Origin: Hetaerina americana | Taxonomy: Eukaryota; Arthropoda; Insecta; Odonata; Calopterygidae | Assembly (NCBI GenBank): GCA_022747635.1 | Contig: JAKTNV010000023.1 | Span: forward strand, 1,801,501 to 1,865,500 | DNA length: 64,000 bases | Direction: 5' to 3' | Shown here: piece after piece, positions 1-9,789 of the stretch | Numbering within the stretch: position 1 is the first letter of the stretch | How the letters are laid out: each line of letters opens with the position of its first letter | Position numbers and translations under genes: made by a program | The notes under the pieces: model-generated | Told to the model about the DNA's origin: nothing | The model's database searches: none | What the model saw: only the letters and a program-made list of their open reading frames with translations

Positions 1-73
1 CGTAGTCACGTCGCACTGTCTTGGAGAGTTTGCGTGGCGTCCGGGATAAGCCAACAGCATTTTTGATTGGATT

Positions 74-395
74 TCTACATCTACATCTACATAATACCCC
101 GCAAGCCGCCGCAAGAGCGTGTGGCGGGGGGTGTTTGGTCACCACCCGTAAAAGGAAAAATACCACATGCAAAAAAAAAACACGGAAAATCACATCCACA
201 GCAGCGCACACACTCCTGCAAAAATCCCTTCATCCAATACTCATGCAAACACATATACCGCAAAACAACTAAAAAACTGCACCCCATGATGCAGCACGAA
301 AGCCATCCTACAACACGGAAGCCAGGACACAACAAGCAAGAAATTGAAACATCACTACCACATGAAAATGCACCACAAAACACTCTACCCCCAAA
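74..395 (-). mobile_element. LINE-B 3'-end fragment (5'-truncated CR1-like LINE)
   Basis: Reading the minus strand, this is the LINE-B 3' UTR ending in the conserved GC-rich hairpin (CCGCC...GGCGG) and the hexamer tail (TAGATG)n, seen on the plus strand as repeated CTACAT units at 74-92. It matches the 3' UTR of the long LINE-B copy at 25558-26066. It contains no coding sequence and is cut off at about 395, as expected for target-primed reverse transcription that stopped early. The stretch 396-749 has nothing recognisable. Confidence 0.85.
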
Positions 396-749
396 TCATT
401 TAAGCCCTTATTGTGGAATTTCGCAATGTGTACATTCTTTGTGGTGTGTAACGAAAGTTTTCCGTAGGTAAAGCGAAGAGAAGCTATTCGGAGTTAATTG
501 GAATGAATCTGACGAAGACAGCTCAACCCATTCCTCGCCTTACAAGGGCCTAAACCAAGAGAAGTTTTGCCCTTTCACAGAGTTAATTTAGATTCATCCC
601 CGCGTGAATTTAAAGAGCTAAGACGTCCATTGTTGAGTTAGCCAGGAGCTCCATCCTGTGAGGGCATTAACTGTAGTCAGAATAATAATGGCGATTCTAT
701 TATTTTAGTACTATCGCTATGCTAATTTATTCCGTGATTTAATCTGATC

Positions 750-926
750 CGCACTGAGGAACAGACGCCGCGTGGACTACCTTTCGTCTGGCTCCTAACC
801 TTCGACCTATCTGGCATGGGTGACCCTACCAGGAGCATTTATTATTACTCCCACCTGCACATCTCAAGGGGTCATCGGAACGCACAAGCCCTTCCACCAC
901 GTCAAGGTTGTAGTCCGGGGAGGGGC
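750..926 (-). mobile_element. RTE-like LINE 5'-end fragment
   Basis: The minus strand matches the 5' untranslated start of the RTE family (first bases CCTCCCCGGACTACAACC), seen in the same form at 1239, 46567 and 51724. The 5' end at 926 lies next to an AT-rich TA-containing tract, as in the other copies. Only the first about 175 bp are present. Confidence 0.75.
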
Positions 927-994
927 GTTAATATATATATATATAAATATAAATAAATAAATAAATATACATATATATATATTTACTTAATAAA

Positions 995-1128
995 ATCGAC
1001 GATACAATAATATACTTTTACGATATGTTAATGTTTATTTTGCTATTCTGGGCTAATTTGTATCGAAAAAACCAAGCATCATTTTAACCAGTTCCCGAGT
1101 TATAAATGGTAAAACTACCACGATTTAC

Positions 1129-1131
<3 letters not shown>
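995..1131 (+). repeat. Diverged copy of a tandem-repeat unit also found at 46.2-46.5 kb
   Basis: The segment shares the phrases 'ctattctgggct', 'gtatcgaaaaaa' and 'gagttataaat' in the same order as 46378-46495. In both places the unit runs directly into a (TA)n tract and then an RTE 5' end. This suggests the RTE copies inserted into the (TA)n portion of one pre-existing repeat. Confidence 0.6.
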
Positions 1132-1219
<88 letters not shown>

Positions 1220-1238
1220 TATATATATATATATATAT
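1132..1238. repeat. (TA)n microsatellite, about 100 bp
   Basis: Nearly uninterrupted alternating TA immediately upstream of the RTE 5' end at 1239. Confidence 0.95.
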
Positions 1239-2035
1239 CCCTCCCCGGACTACAACCTTGACGTGGTGGACCGGCTTGTGCGTTCCGATGACCCCTAGAG
1301 CTGTGCTGGTGGGAGTCATAATAATTGCTCCTGGTAGGGTCACCCATGCCAGATAGGTCGAAGATTAGGAGCCAGACGAAAGGTAGTCCACGCAGCGTCT
1401 GTTCCTCAGTGAGGCGGCTGCAATGGCGTCTGACCCCAGTGGGGCGGCCAGTAAGTGATGGTGTCACGTTAAAAACACTATTGAGGAAGGCAACGGGAAA
1501 CCACCTCAATTGTCATTGCCAAGATTAACATGATGGACTATACAGATATTACGAATCCTGGCAACTACGGGGCTCGGCCCAATCGGCCGTGTGTCGTGCC
1601 TGGCAGTGGGGAAGGCAAGGCTCCCACGGTCGTCATCCCACGATAACCTTGAAAGGGAAAACCAGCAGCAGCAGGACAAAAGACGCAGGAGAAGAAGACC
1701 ACATTAGTTAGAATAGGAAAGTGGAATGTTAGGATAATGATGAGGACAGGGAAATTGGAGAATGTTAAGCGAGAGATGGAAGGGGCAAATATAGATATTT
1801 TAGGTCTATGCGAGGTGAGATGGAAAGATTGCGGGGATTACAGGAGTGATAAGTATAGAATAATATACAGCGGCGGGGACGAGAGCCAACGAGGGCTTGC
1901 CATATGATTAAATGAAGAGGTAGGGAGGAGCGTAGTCAACATAGAGCAGGTAACGGATAGAATACTACTAGTAGAGATAAAAGCAGAACCGACGAACTTG
2001 GGTATTATTCAGGTATACATGCCACCGGGATGTAT
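1239..2035 (+). mobile_element. RTE-like LINE, 5' portion only
   Basis: Begins with the family's 5' terminus and runs through the 5' UTR into the start of the endonuclease region, where the GTWNVR-type opening appears as GKWNVR. It stops near 2035, where a short duplicated stretch (aatgggagt repeats, 2040-2090) joins it to a second copy that restarts inside the 5' UTR. Frame breaks are present. It looks like a 5' tandem duplication in front of the longer copy. Confidence 0.75.
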
Positions 2036-2305
2036 ACCTAAATGGGAGTGGGAGTCTTAATAATTGAATGGGAGTGGATAAGAAATGGGAGTCTTAATAA
2101 TTGCTCCTGGTAGGGTCACCCATGCCAGATAGGTCGAAGATTAGGAGCCAGACGAAAGGTAGTCCACGCAGCGTCTGTTCCTCGGTGAGGCGGCTGCAAT
2201 GGCGTCTGACCCAAGTGGGGCGGCCAGTAAGTGATAGTGTCACGTTAAAAACACTATTGAGGAAGGCAACGGGAAACCACCTCAATTATCATTCCCAAGA
2301 ACAAT

Positions 2306-3212
2306 ATGATGGACAATAGAGATATTTTGAGTCCTGGCAACCACGGGGCTCGGCCCAATCGGCCGTGTGTCGTGCCCGGCAGCGGGGGAGGCAAGGCTTC
2401 CGCGGTCGTCATCCCACGAAACCCTTGCAAGGGAAAACCAGCAGCAGCAGGACAGAAGACCCAGGAGAAGAAGACCAAATTAGTTAGAATAGGAACGTGG
2501 AATGTTAGGACAATGATGAGGACAGGGAGATTGGAGAATGTTAAGCGAGAGATGGGAAGGGGAAGTATAGATATTTTAGGTTTTTGCGAGGTGAGATGGA
2601 AAGATTCTGGAGTGATACGTATAGAATAGCGGGGATTACTGGAGGGATAAGTATAGAATAATATACAGCGGTGGGGACGAGAGCCAACGAGGGGTTGCCA
2701 TAGTATTAAATGAAGAGGTAGGAAGAAGCGTAGTCAACATAGAGTAGGCAACGGATAGAATACTACTAGTAGAGATAAAAGCAGAACCGACGAAATTAGT
2801 TATTATTCGGGTATACATGCCCCCGAGACCCCATATGGAAGAATAGGTCGATAGGATATACGATCAGTTAGAGTACATCACCGCGTGTGTTTCTGCAGGG
2901 AAACATTTCATAGTGATGGGGGATTGCAATGCGACGGTAGGCGAAGGAACAGATGGTGATGAGGTGGGGGACTACGGTTTAGGCACGAGGAATGACCGCG
3001 GGGAGAAAGCAGTTGAGTTCTGCAGGAGACAGGGGTTAGTCATCACCAACACTTGGTTTAGACACCACAAAAGACGCAGGTATACATGGAAAATGCCAGG
3101 TAACTCAGGAAGATATCAGCTAGATTATATCCTGGTTAGACAAAGGTTTAGGAACAGTGTGAAAAATTCGCACAGCTTCCTGGGAGCAGATGCGGACTCT
3201 GACCACAATTAA
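2306..3212 (+). pseudogene. RTE endonuclease domain (APE-like), broken
   Basis: This is an apurinic-like endonuclease that would nick target DNA to prime reverse transcription. Visible pieces are the N-terminal [13 protein letters not shown], the CEVRWKDSG block, the metal-binding region written MMGDCNATVGEG (GDWN in the sister copies), and the C-terminal GADADSDHN. A small duplication near 2615-2650 breaks the frame. A TTA-to-TAA type change at 3210-3212 stops the frame right after the SDH motif; the reading continues in the same frame at 3219. The W-to-C change in GDWN may also damage the domain. It is a dead copy. Confidence 0.8.
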
Positions 3213-3218
3213 GTTGTT

Positions 3219-4537
3219 ATGAAATGTAGCGTTCGTTTCAAAAAGATAAGGCAGGGGCGGCGAGTTAGAAAATGGAATGTAGAAGCATTAAATGGGTTAA
3301 AAAGGAAGGAATACAAACAGGCGATAGAGACAATAATGAAGGATGGCAAAAAGCTTAGTACTATCGAAGAAAAATGGGAAATGATCAAGAAAGGGTTGTC
3401 TAAAGCCGCAAAAGACACTATTGGAACCGTTAACGCTAAAAGGACTAGAAAACCATGGATCACGGATGAGATGATTACAAAGAAGGTTGAGCGGCGAAAA
3501 AGGAAGAATATAAATACAGAATTAGGCAAAACGAAGTACAAAGAATTGAACAATAAATTGAGGCGGGCAACAAATAAAGCAAAGGAAGCATGGTGGGAGA
3601 CGGAGTGTGAGGATATGGAAAGTCTGCAGAGGAAGGGTGAAATCGGTGCGCTGTACAGCATAGTTAAATCGTTATCGGGAAGTAAGAAAGGGAGATCAAC
3701 GATAGCAGTTAGAGATAAGGCGAGTAAGGTAATAGTCGACGCAGGAAAGATCCAAGAGAGATGGAAGGAGTATATAGAAGAACTGTATAGTAAAGAACCC
3801 AGACCAACAAAGTTAGACATTGAAAAAGAAAATGACGTAGAGGAAGACAGCTTAGGTCAAGGCATACTAGACAATGACATAGAAAGGGCATTAAGGGAGA
3901 TGAAACTAAATAAGACCGTGGGGGTGGATAACATTCCCGCGGAACTTTTAAAATGCTTAGGAAAATGTGGTAGGAATAGCCTATATGGGCTGATCCGTAG
4001 TATTTATGAGGAAGGTATCTGGCCGGAAGACTTTGTGAGATCATTTTTAGTTCCTATTCCGAAAAAGGTAAAGGCTACATCTTGTGGGGACTACAGGACG
4101 ATAAGTTTGATATCCCACGCAGCTAAAGTTGTTCTCAGGATCATATACAAAAGGATAGAGAGTAGGGCAAATGATTACTTAGGGGATGATCAGTTTGGGT
4201 TTAGGAAGGGGAGAGGTACGCGTGATGCCATTGCAGTAATGAGATTATTAATCGAGGGGAATATAGAACACAACCAGGAGGTATTTGCCTGTTTCGTAGA
4301 TTTCGAAAAAGCGTTCGATAGAGTGAATTGGGAAAAACTAATGAGTATATTGCAGAAAATAGGAATAGATCGGAGGGAAAGGAGGCTAATCCGCAACCTG
4401 TACATGTCTCAGACTGCTCAGGTACGGGTGGGGAACGGGGAGTCAGGATGGGCAGTGTTAGGAAGGGGTGTAAGGCAGGGTTGCCCATTATCACCGTTGC
4501 TATTCAACCTGTATTCAGAGGAAATGATCAAAGAGGC
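3219..4537 (+). pseudogene. RTE reverse transcriptase, N-terminal and palm part, interrupted
   Basis: A continuous reading frame of about 440 codons carries the reverse transcriptase of the RTE family. Recognisable blocks are VGVDNIPAELLK, FLVPIPKK, RTISLISH, DDQFGFRKGRGTRDA, the catalytic CFVDFEKAFDRVNW and RQGCPLSPLLFNLY. The FADD box is missing here because a LINE-B 3' fragment interrupts the frame after FNLYSEEMIKEA at about 4537; the protein resumes at about 5381. In the two sister copies a TAG stop occurs within KLR*GRR, but this copy reads IRQGRR there, so it keeps the better sequence. Confidence 0.88.
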
Positions 4538-5380
4538 ATCTACATCTACATCTACATAATACCCCGCAAGCCGCCGCAAGGGCGTGTGGCGGGGGGTGTT
4601 AGGTCACCAACCGTAAAAACGAAAAATACCACATGCAAAAAACAACACGGAAAATTACACCCCAGCAGCGCACACACTCATGCAAAACTCCCTCCATCCA
4701 ATACTCATGCAAACACATACACCGCAAAACAACAAAAAACTGCACCCCAGGATACAGCACGAAAGCCATCCTAAAACACGCAAGCCAGGACACAACAAGC
4801 AAGAATGTGAAACATCACTACCACATGAAAATGCACCACAAAACACTCAACCCCCCAAAGAGACAGTAAAAGGAAGGGAATTCGACCCAACGTTGCAGGT
4901 AGCAGGAATTTCCCCCCGCCGGGAGGGAAGAGGGACTGAAAGGGAAACTTAAAAACAGATGAACAGAACACGAATGATATCATGCGGAAAGAATGGGTTA
5001 TTATAACAAAACACATAAGGTTAGTGGAGGAGCATGCATTTAAGTAGAACTAATTATTTTTTAGACACTGAGGGTGGCAAGTGGAATTTTTACTATCTAT
5101 AATCCTACAGTTGCTATCCCGTATTGTCCGTGGGAAGAAGGAGTCCTTGAGTCGGCTAGTCCTGGCATCTATTTCCCGAATTTTATATGCATGATCCAAG
5201 CGACCAATGTATGTAGGAGTACGAATAATCTGCGAGACCTCGGTGCTGAAACATGCGGATCTGAATTTATTTAATAATTTCAGTCTTGCATTGAATCGTC
5301 TCTCTTCTAATGATTCCCACCCCAAATCCATGAGCATTTCGGTAACGCTTTGCGTTTTATCGTAGGAATTTTTTACAAAA
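4538..5380 (-). mobile_element. LINE-B 3' fragment nested inside the RTE reverse transcriptase
   Basis: The tail (plus-strand CTACAT repeats) sits at 4538 and the fragment reaches into the last about 100 codons of LINE-B ORF2. It interrupts the RTE frame between codons for MIKEA and WEELEAGMK. Sequence at 4540-5355 is almost identical to 31708-32523, which points to a young subfamily or a recent duplication. No clear long target-site duplication is visible. Confidence 0.88.
5050..5364 (-). pseudogene. LINE-B ORF2 C-terminal fragment
   Basis: Minus-strand reading gives the family C-terminus: MLMDLGWESLEERRFNARL, then ACFSTEVSQIIRTPTYIGRLDHAYKIREIDARTSRLKDSFFPRTIRD (given here as separate visible blocks), ending at a stop near 5050. 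This is the region after the reverse transcriptase, of unknown function, conserved in CR1-like LINEs. Confidence 0.8.
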
Positions 5381-6147
5381 AATGGGAGGAACTCGAGGCA
5401 GGAATGAAAGTGGGCGGGGAATTCGTAAAATCAGTTAGGTTTGCTGATGACCAAGCTTTAGTTTGTCAGTCAGCCAAGGGGCTGCAAGCATTACTGAGTG
5501 AATTGGAAATTCACTGCGACAGGTATGGGATGAGAATCAATATTAATAAAACAAAGGTTATGCGATTTTCTAGAAAGAAAAAGGCCAAGCTTAACATTAA
5601 AATAGGAGGGCAAAAACTAGAGCAGGTAGAACAGTTTACCTATCTCGGTAGTGTTTTGGACCAACACGGTCAAAGTAGTAGGGACATAAGGAGAAGAATG
5701 GCGCTAGGCAAAGAGGCTTTCACAAGGAGGAGGGAGTTGATGACGGGGACGCTGAGTAAGGATATTAAGAAAAGACTCGTAAAAACTTTGATATGGAGCG
5801 TGGCTATGTACGGTGCGGAAACGTGGTCATTGAAGAAGGAGGATAGACTTAGATTGGAGCCTTTTGAAATGTGGGTGTGGAGAAGAATGGAGAAGGAAAA
5901 ATGGACAGAAAAGAAAACAAATGAGGAAGTACTTGGTACGGTGGGCGAAGAGAGGGGTTTGTTGGGAGCAATCCTATGGAGGCAGGAAAAGTGGATGAAG
6001 GCAGTGTTGACCGGCAGGGGGATGTTGAGGACTGTGATAGAGGGTAGAATGTTGGGCAAAAGAGGAAAGGGAAGGAACAGGATAGGGATGTTGGACGGAA
6101 TGAAGGGAGGAAGAAAGTACTCAGAGATGAAGAGGGACCTGTTATAG
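5381..6147 (+). pseudogene. RTE reverse transcriptase C-terminal half
   Basis: The frame resumes with WEELEAGMKVGGEFVKSVRF, followed by the catalytic FADDQALV box, the thumb block MRININKTKVMRFSRKKK, FTYLGSVLDQHGQ, and the C-terminal YGAETWSLKKEDR / MWVWRRMEKEKWTEKKTNEE. It ends with a stop at 6145-6147. Together with 3219-4537 it would make a complete reverse transcriptase if the nested LINE-B segment were absent. Confidence 0.88.
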
Positions 6148-6245
6148 AGTAGGATGATGGATTTTGTGTTTTGTTAAGAGTAATATAATATTTATTTGGT
6201 AGTTGTGTCCATCCAAAAACCTACCTTAACCGGAAGATTACCTTA

Positions 6246-6251
<6 letters not shown>

Positions 6252-6302
<51 letters not shown>
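6252..6302. repeat. (TA)n microsatellite at RTE 3' end
   Basis: Pure alternating TA directly after the RTE 3' UTR and a short A run. Confidence 0.9.
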
Positions 6303-6306
<4 letters not shown>

Positions 6307-6377
6307 ATAAACACAGTAATCACCCCGAACATTGGTTTATAGTATTAGGCCATAGTAGTTTTTAGTATAACCCAACA

Positions 6378-6456
6378 ACCAGGACGGATTTAGGAAAAGC
6401 AGATCTTGCGAAATACAACTTGGTCTCTTCATTCACGATATACCTAGATCGAGAGG
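6378..6456 (+). mobile_element. LINE-A internal fragment (reverse transcriptase region)
   Basis: About 78 bp match 10300-10380 of the long LINE-A copy, covering 'cggatttaggaaaa', 'cagatcttgcgaaa' and 'cttcattcacgatatac'. It is too short to code for anything. Confidence 0.75.
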
Positions 6457-6485
6457 TATACTTAAATCACTTTAGCTTGGGTGGA

Positions 6486-6576
6486 GCTGCAGGTGCCCAG
6501 AGTGCCTTGCCCGGGAATCGAACCCAGGACCCTCCGGTCAGCAGTCCAACGCTCTACCCACTGGACTACCGCGACA
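6486..6576 (-). repeat. tRNA-like sequence (SINE head or tRNA pseudogene)
   Basis: On the minus strand a tRNA-like layout is visible: a D-arm/A-box stretch around GTCCAGTGGGTAGAGC, an anticodon-arm-like TTGGACTGCTGACCGG, and a B-box/T-arm GGGTTCGATTCCCGG. The anticodon stem does not close cleanly, so a functional tRNA is unlikely. A similar sequence occurs at 56905-56985. Confidence 0.6.
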
Positions 6577-6580
<4 letters not shown>

Positions 6581-6620
<40 letters not shown>

Positions 6621-6622
6621 TT
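6581..6622. repeat. (TA)n plus poly-T tract
   Basis: Alternating TA followed by a run of T, directly before a LINE-B tail. Confidence 0.85.
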
Positions 6623-6623
6623 T

Positions 6624-6697
6624 GGTTGGTGACCTAACACCCCCCGCCACACGTGCTTGCGGCGGCTTGCGGGGTATTATGTAGATGTAGATGTAGG
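6624..6697 (+). mobile_element. LINE-B terminal 70 bp
   Basis: Only the 3' hairpin region and the TAGATG tail remain. It faces the next LINE-B copy, whose tail begins at about 6741 on the opposite strand, so the two tails point at each other across about 45 bp. Confidence 0.8.
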
Positions 6698-6740
6698 CAG
6701 GTCCGCTCAGGCTGAGGGCCATGTATGTATATATATATAC

Positions 6741-8570
6741 ATCTACATCTACATCTACATAATACCCCGCAAGCCGCCGCAAGGGCGTGTGGCGGGGGGT
6801 GTTAGGTCACCAACCGTAAAAAAGAAAAATACCACATGCAAAAAAAAAAACAACACGGAAAATTACACCCACAGCAGCGCACACACTCATGCAAAAATCC
6901 CTTCATCCAATACTCATGCAAACACATAAACCGCAAAACAACTAAAAAACTGCACCCCATGATGCAGCACGAAAGACATCCTACAACACGGAAGCCAGGA
7001 CACAACAAGCAAGAAATTGAAACACCACATGAAAATGCACCACCCTAACATCCTAATTTTACTTTTCACTTCGCGGTTCAAATCGTTAACAAAAATCAAG
7101 AAAAGCAACGGCCCGATCACACTTCCCTGAGGTACCCCCGACGTGACTCGAACGCTGTCGGAACTAGCGCCATCAAGGACTACCCTCTGTTCCCGCTCTG
7201 AAAGAAAATCTTTAACCCAACTTATGGCGCCCTTGTTTATACCCGCGACCTTTAATTTATGAATGAGTTTACCGTGTGGGACCTTATCAAATGCCTTTTG
7301 AAAATCTAAGAAGATGGCATCCACTTGCCTACCTCTCTCACCCGATAAAAGTAAATCATGTGTAAATAATCCTAATTGGGTCTCGCTGGAGCGGGTTTTC
7401 CTGAATCCGTGTTGATTGTCACTTAAAAAGTTAATATTGTCAAGGTGTCTCATTATTGAACTGACAATTATGTGCTCTAAGATTTTGCAACAGATAGAAG
7501 TGAGAGATATAGGTCTGTAATTACTGGGATCCTCCCTGTCACCACTTTTAAAAGTAGGCGTTATTTGCGCGGTTTTCCAAATCTTAGGTACTTTGCACTC
7601 TGTGAGGGATTTGTTAAATATAAATTCAAGGTACGGGGCAATGTTTGGAGCTAAATGTTTTATCACCCTAGCTGGTATATTTTCGGGACCCGGGGATTTG
7701 TTGGGTTTAATCTCATTAAGCAATTTTAGAATTCCTTGTTGGTCCACTGTTATTTTTTCCATGGGTGGAGTATGTATTGTTTCTTGGAGATATGCGGTGG
7801 CAACATCATTCGAGAAAACCCTTTGGAAGAATGAATTTAGGATGTTAGCTTTACCCTCGCTGTCTGTATGAATTATATTGCTACAATCCCTTAAGCAAGC
7901 AACGGTTTGTTTACTCCCATTTACTTCCCTAACATATGACCAGAAAGCTTTGGGGTCAGTGTCCATGTGCTCGCAAAGTACTTTGCGTTTAAAGTCCAGT
8001 AAAGCGCTACGTAATTGTGTTTTGGTTTCAATTTTGGAGGATCTATATGTGTCCCATAATTGTTTATTCTCAGGGGATGATGTGTTCACGCCTGCCCTCT
8101 TTACCCTAGAGTGTAGCATTCTCTGCTTTCGAAGGGCTTTTCTAACGTCTTTATTGTACCACCTGGGGTCGCGATTTGCTTTAACGTATTTTATACATAT
8201 GAAATCTACGATTCCTTTTTGCATGATATTGACAAATTCTGTCCAAGTTTCTTCCACGTTGACATGACTTAAGCGGGTTTTGAACTCGGGTAGTGAAGAG
8301 TTTAATTGATTGGCAAAAGATTCAAAGTCTGCTTTATGGCAATTATAAATTTTTCTTTTTGGTTTAACAATCTTTTTTATTTCTATGTCCAAGTGGACAT
8401 TAATTGCTTTATGGTCACTCAAGCCCTCATCAGTTGATACACTAATAATATGTTCAGGCGTGTTTGTAAGAAATAGGTCCAATATGTTCTTTCCACGGGT
8501 GGGCATGCGTACTGCTTGATGGAGGGAGTTTCTTTGAACCAATTTTATCATGGAATTGCAAGATTCGCAA
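6741..8570 (-). mobile_element. LINE-B copy with internal deletion
   Basis: Minus-strand element with tail at about 6741, 3' UTR to about 7042, then a direct jump into the reverse transcriptase at the codons for NREVKSKIRM. About 1 kb present in the copy at 25558-31090 is missing, including the FADD box, thumb and C-terminus. It ends at about 8570 inside the endonuclease domain, where it meets the LINE-A copy head-on. Confidence 0.85.
7043..8570 (-). pseudogene. LINE-B ORF2, internally deleted
   Basis: The frame carries, from the N side, ESCNSMIKLVQRNSLHQAV, the TRGKNILDLFLTNTPEH block and SDHKAI from the end of the endonuclease. The reverse transcriptase follows, with NKSPGPENIPARVIKHLA, PTFKSGDREDPSNYRPIS, HGFRKTRSSETQLG, IFLDFQKAFDKVPHGK and TSGVPQGSVIGPLLFLIFV. 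After NREVKSKIRM the reading runs into the 3' UTR because of the deletion, giving an artificial chimeric tail down to about 6914. The missing FADD box means no active polymerase. Confidence 0.85.
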
Positions 8571-8619
8571 TGCAAGTAAATGTAATTCTTTTGTCTCTGT
8601 TCACCACGAAACGTCTCAA

Positions 8620-9789
8620 AACAGTTTTGTTGGCGCACATAAAACCGAAAAACAAAAAGTAATTGACCAAATTAATATTATAACATTAAACTGCCGTAGC
8701 ATTAGAAACAAAATATCGGATATTGAACATATTTTTGTCAGTACAAACGCAGACATAGTAGTTGGAACGGAAAGTTGGCTCACGGGAGATATAGCAAACA
8801 ATGAGGTTTTTCCAAACGGTTTCACAATTTACAGAAGGGACAGACTAAATAGGTTGGGTGGGGGAGTATTCATTGCAGTAAAGTCACATCTTAGTAGCCA
8901 ACGATTTGAATGCGACGTAGATGACATAGAAAGCGTTTGGTGCAACATTGAGGACTACAACGGCAGAAGCCTATTCGTGTGTTCATTTTATAGACCCCCA
9001 GATTCTAACACAGATGATTTACACAAGCTCGACGAACAAATATCCACTATCAGCAGCAGACAAAGCAACAGTATTACTAAAATCGCTGGTGACACAAATC
9101 TACCGTCAATTGACTGGGACAACTACTGCGTAGGAAAATCTGCCAAAAACAGAGATTCATGCCAAGAAATCTTTCAGATATTCACAAAACACTCCTTAGA
9201 ACAAATTGTTAAATCACCAACACGGGGCCAAAGCATACTAGACATCTTTGCGACTTCTATGCCCGAAATCATTACTAACATTGAAATAATAGACGGAATC
9301 AGTGACCATAAGGCTATTCTTGTAGAGTTAAAAACTAAGTTCGTCAAAATAAACAAAGAAAAGCGTAAAATATACCTATGCAACAAGGCAAATTTTAACG
9401 GACTAAGAGAATATTTAAACATAAAATTACCAGAATACAAGACAAAAACACTGACAACAAATACAGAGAACACTTGGAATTATTTCTTAAATATTTTACG
9501 CGAAGGAATGAAGATGTACATCCCGTCCAAACTCAAATGCGACAGTAAGGAACCTAGATGGTACAACGGAGAAGTCAGATCGGCATTAAGAAGGCAAAGA
9601 AAGCTACAGTCAAATTTAAAAAAGGGTTTAAAAAGTGACGATATAATTTATATGAATACAGCCAAACAGCTACTAAAAGAATGTCGTAGTAAGACGAAAA
9701 TTATTATGCGCACAGCACTACACTCTATTAAAACTAAAATGCTAAGCGAATATCTTGAGGAAAATCCAGTCATTCTGGTCCTATGTTAG
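8620..9789 (+). pseudogene. LINE-A ORF2 endonuclease domain, frameshifted
   Basis: The frame opens without a start in this copy and carries an APE-type endonuclease that would nick target DNA. Visible motifs are ITLNCRSIRNK (first metal-site Asn), VVGTESWLTGD (Glu), LGGGVFIAVKSH, VCSFYRPPDS, GDTNLPSIDWDNY and GISDHKAI (catalytic Asp-His). A linker follows to LSEYLEENP. The frame then shifts: 'aatccagtcattctgg' lacks two A's found in the sister copy's 'atccaaagtcattctgg'. The protein continues in the next frame from about 9765. Confidence 0.88.

Larger units (their letters stand above)
2090..6245 (+). mobile_element. RTE-like (BovB-like) LINE, nearly full length, with nested LINE-B insert
   Basis: The element comprises 5' UTR, endonuclease, reverse transcriptase and a C-terminal tail, then a 3' UTR that runs into (TA)n at about 6252. 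Without the nested LINE-B segment at 4538-5380 it is about 3.3 kb, typical of RTE elements with a single main ORF. Family assignment rests on the 'GTWNVRTM...GLCEVRW' endonuclease start and the 'YGAETWSLK...FEMWVWRRM' C-terminus, both seen in RTE/BovB-type LINEs. Confidence 0.85.

Noticed and set aside
75..92. CRISPR-like or tandem CTACAT arrays
   Set aside because: These hexamers are the 3' tails of LINE-A and LINE-B, always next to the GC-rich hairpin; there are no spacers, and the DNA is eukaryotic.
3209..3820. 203-codon minus frame with a hydrophobic translation
   Set aside because: It is antisense to the RTE reverse transcriptase, which has clear family motifs on the plus strand.
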